A stretch of 31,289 nt of DNA, taken from Candidatus Nomurabacteria bacterium. GTDB lineage: Bacteria; Patescibacteria; Paceibacteria; UBA9973. The notes under the pieces are model-generated. The model saw nothing but the letters and a program-made list of their open reading frames with translations, was not told where the DNA came from and searched no databases. The stretch lies in NCBI GenBank assembly GCA_026396015.1, contig JAPLXP010000009.1:1-31289 (forward strand), given 5' to 3'. Shown here piece by piece: positions 30,622-31,289 of the stretch (position 1 is the stretch's first letter; every line of letters starts with the position of its first letter). A program made the translations under genes and the position numbers.

Positions 30622-30650
30622 AAAAGCCCATCTAACAAGGTGGGCTTTTT
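30622..30650 (+). terminator. Terminator of the 222-residue protein gene
   Basis: AAAAGCCCATC (30622-30632), loop TAACAA, GGTGGGCTTTT (30639-30649), followed by more T. Confidence 0.9.
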
Positions 30651-30685
30651 TATTGCCATATGTGCAAAAGTTTTGGATTAGATGC

Positions 30686-30740
30686 TGAATAATATGGGGA
30701 TAAATCATCTATTGACAAAATAAGCGAAAGGGTGTATAAT
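30686..30740 (+). promoter_or_regulatory. Upstream element plus promoter, copy 2
   Basis: TGAATAATATGGGGATAAA (30686-30704), 7 nt, TTGACA (30712-30717), 17-bp spacer, TATAAT (30735-30740): an ideal sigma-70 promoter. Confidence 0.8.
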
Positions 30741-30767
30741 ATGTTCATAAGGTTAGTTCTTTGAGCA

Positions 30768-30855
30768 GTTTGTTTTTAAAGGTATGAGGAATTTTCAGAG
30801 GAATTAATATTTATTTTTCTGAAAATTTCTTATATCTAAAAACTTAAAAACAAAC
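30768..30855 (+). promoter_or_regulatory. Long structured 5' leader
   Basis: Outer stem GTTTGTTTTTAA (30768-30779) pairs perfectly with TTAAAAACAAAC (30844-30855). Inner stem GGAATTTTCAGA (30788-30799) pairs with TCTGAAAATTTC (30818-30829). Together they form one large hairpin ending 5 nt before the ATG at 30861. Regulation by RNA structure is inferred; no family recognised. Confidence 0.6.
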
Positions 30856-30860
30856 AAAAC

Positions 30861-31118
30861 ATGAAAAATTTAAAATTCTTATCACATTATTCCAATCAAA
30901 TTATTATTTGGTTGAAGTACAATGGACCAATTATTTTTGCAATTCCTATGTACTTAGTTTTTGCGATTCTTGTAAACAAAGGAGTCTTGCCAAATTTTCC
31001 TAAAAGCACATCTGAAACATTACTAATGAGCTTTTTAATTTTTATTCCATTAATTGGATTTTCCTTTGGTTTATGTAATCATTGGAAATACAATGGATGG
31101 CAAAAATTTAAATGTTAA
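30861..31118 (+). CDS. Small two-span membrane protein, unknown
   Basis: 85 residues with hydrophobic segments at about 20-42 and 52-72 and a basic, aromatic C-terminus (NHWKYNGWQKFKC). No family recognised. It has a consensus promoter, a leader of about 115 nt with a long hairpin, and a terminator at 31135-31160 (AAACCTCACTA/TAGTGAGGTTT). Confidence 0.65.
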   Translation: MKNLKFLSHYSNQIIIWLKYNGPIIFAIPMYLVFAILVNKGVLPNFPKSTSETLLMSFLIFIPLIGFSFGLCNHWKYNGWQKFKC

Positions 31119-31134
31119 AAAACAAAAATATTCA

Positions 31135-31165
31135 AAACCTCACTATAATTAGTGAGGTTTGTTTA
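31135..31165 (+). terminator. Terminator of the small membrane protein gene
   Basis: AAACCTCACTA (31135-31145), loop TAAT, TAGTGAGGTTT (31150-31160), then GTTTATTTTA. Confidence 0.85.
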
Positions 31166-31212
31166 TTTTATATATATGTGCAAAAAATTGGGATTTTTGA
31201 TACTATATATAC

Positions 31213-31289
31213 ATGTCAAAGAAAATTTTACTTTCAGGTATAAAACCTACTGGGGACATGCATCTCGGCAATTATTTTGGGGCTATTCG
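31213..31289 (+). CDS. trpS: Tryptophanyl-tRNA synthetase, 3' partial
   Basis: Only the first 25 codons are in the window, but they are diagnostic: KILLSGIKPTG, then MHLGNYFGAI, the TrpRS signature with HLGN as the HIGH motif. TACTAT (31201-31206) ends 6 nt before the ATG, so the transcript is probably leaderless. No Trp operator-like CTAG repeat is seen upstream. Confidence 0.93.
   Translation, partial: MSKKILLSGIKPTGDMHLGNYFGAI

Noticed and set aside
31161..31212. Trp operator or T-box upstream of trpS
   Set aside because: The gap is short, lacks CTAG palindromes and lacks any T-box sequence; the start appears leaderless.

Overview
This 31.3-kb window is AT-rich bacterial DNA with compact genes, a standard genetic code and short gaps. 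It has core genes typical of a small reduced genome: dnaB-recR, cysS, rplU without rpmA beside it, tRNA-Phe and trpS. These sit among many small uncharacterised or degraded genes. The mix (bacterial deoxyhypusine-synthase-like protein plus agmatinase, mini-aquaporin, CorA-like protein, DUF2779 nuclease, DUF2156, EamA transporters, almost no Shine-Dalgarno sequences, many start codons only 6-7 nt after a -10 box) suggests a Patescibacteria/CPR genome, probably of the Parcubacteria type. This is inferred from gene content and style; there is no rRNA to confirm it.

Layout. 1-2147: two nuclease-like genes, the first cut by the window edge. 2159-5195: a duplicated module in which a 36-bp promoter repeat and a methylguanine-methyltransferase-like start occur twice around different cargo genes. 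Between the copies lie a possible small RNA, tRNA-Phe and a SAM-I-type riboswitch with a readable terminator/antiterminator, placed in front of a small Cys-rich protein. 5303-9018: a NYN RNase, a PhnA-like protein, a deoxyhypusine synthase-like protein, agmatinase and a MIP channel. 9043-13442: a very AT-rich island (nucleotidyltransferase, SDR, methyltransferase, alpha/beta hydrolase, a Cys-rich unknown, GNAT) bounded by a perfect 37-bp direct repeat copied from the aquaporin promoter and start. 13480-15446: a GCS2-type gamma-glutamyl ligase, a class II amidotransferase and a TrpR repressor; a near-consensus Trp operator lies on the ligase promoter. 15678-20606: a membrane glycosyltransferase, a P-loop nucleoside/nucleotide kinase, a histidine phosphatase, a degenerate RelA/SpoT-like domain and two EamA-family genes separated by gene debris. 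20638-24185: a DUF2156 protein, an orphan sensor histidine kinase, and a glycosyltransferase stub running into a Nudix gene. 24226-29803: cysS, corA, rplU, a secreted protein, recR and dnaB. 29804-31289: two orphan genes sharing a repeated upstream promoter element, then the start of trpS.

The genes do not form one pathway. The most notable items are regulatory and architectural: a complete SAM off-switch on an unknown gene, a TrpR operator beside its own repressor gene on a gamma-glutamyl ligase, a cargo island between direct repeats, a duplicated promoter cassette, and a consistent leaderless promoter geometry.
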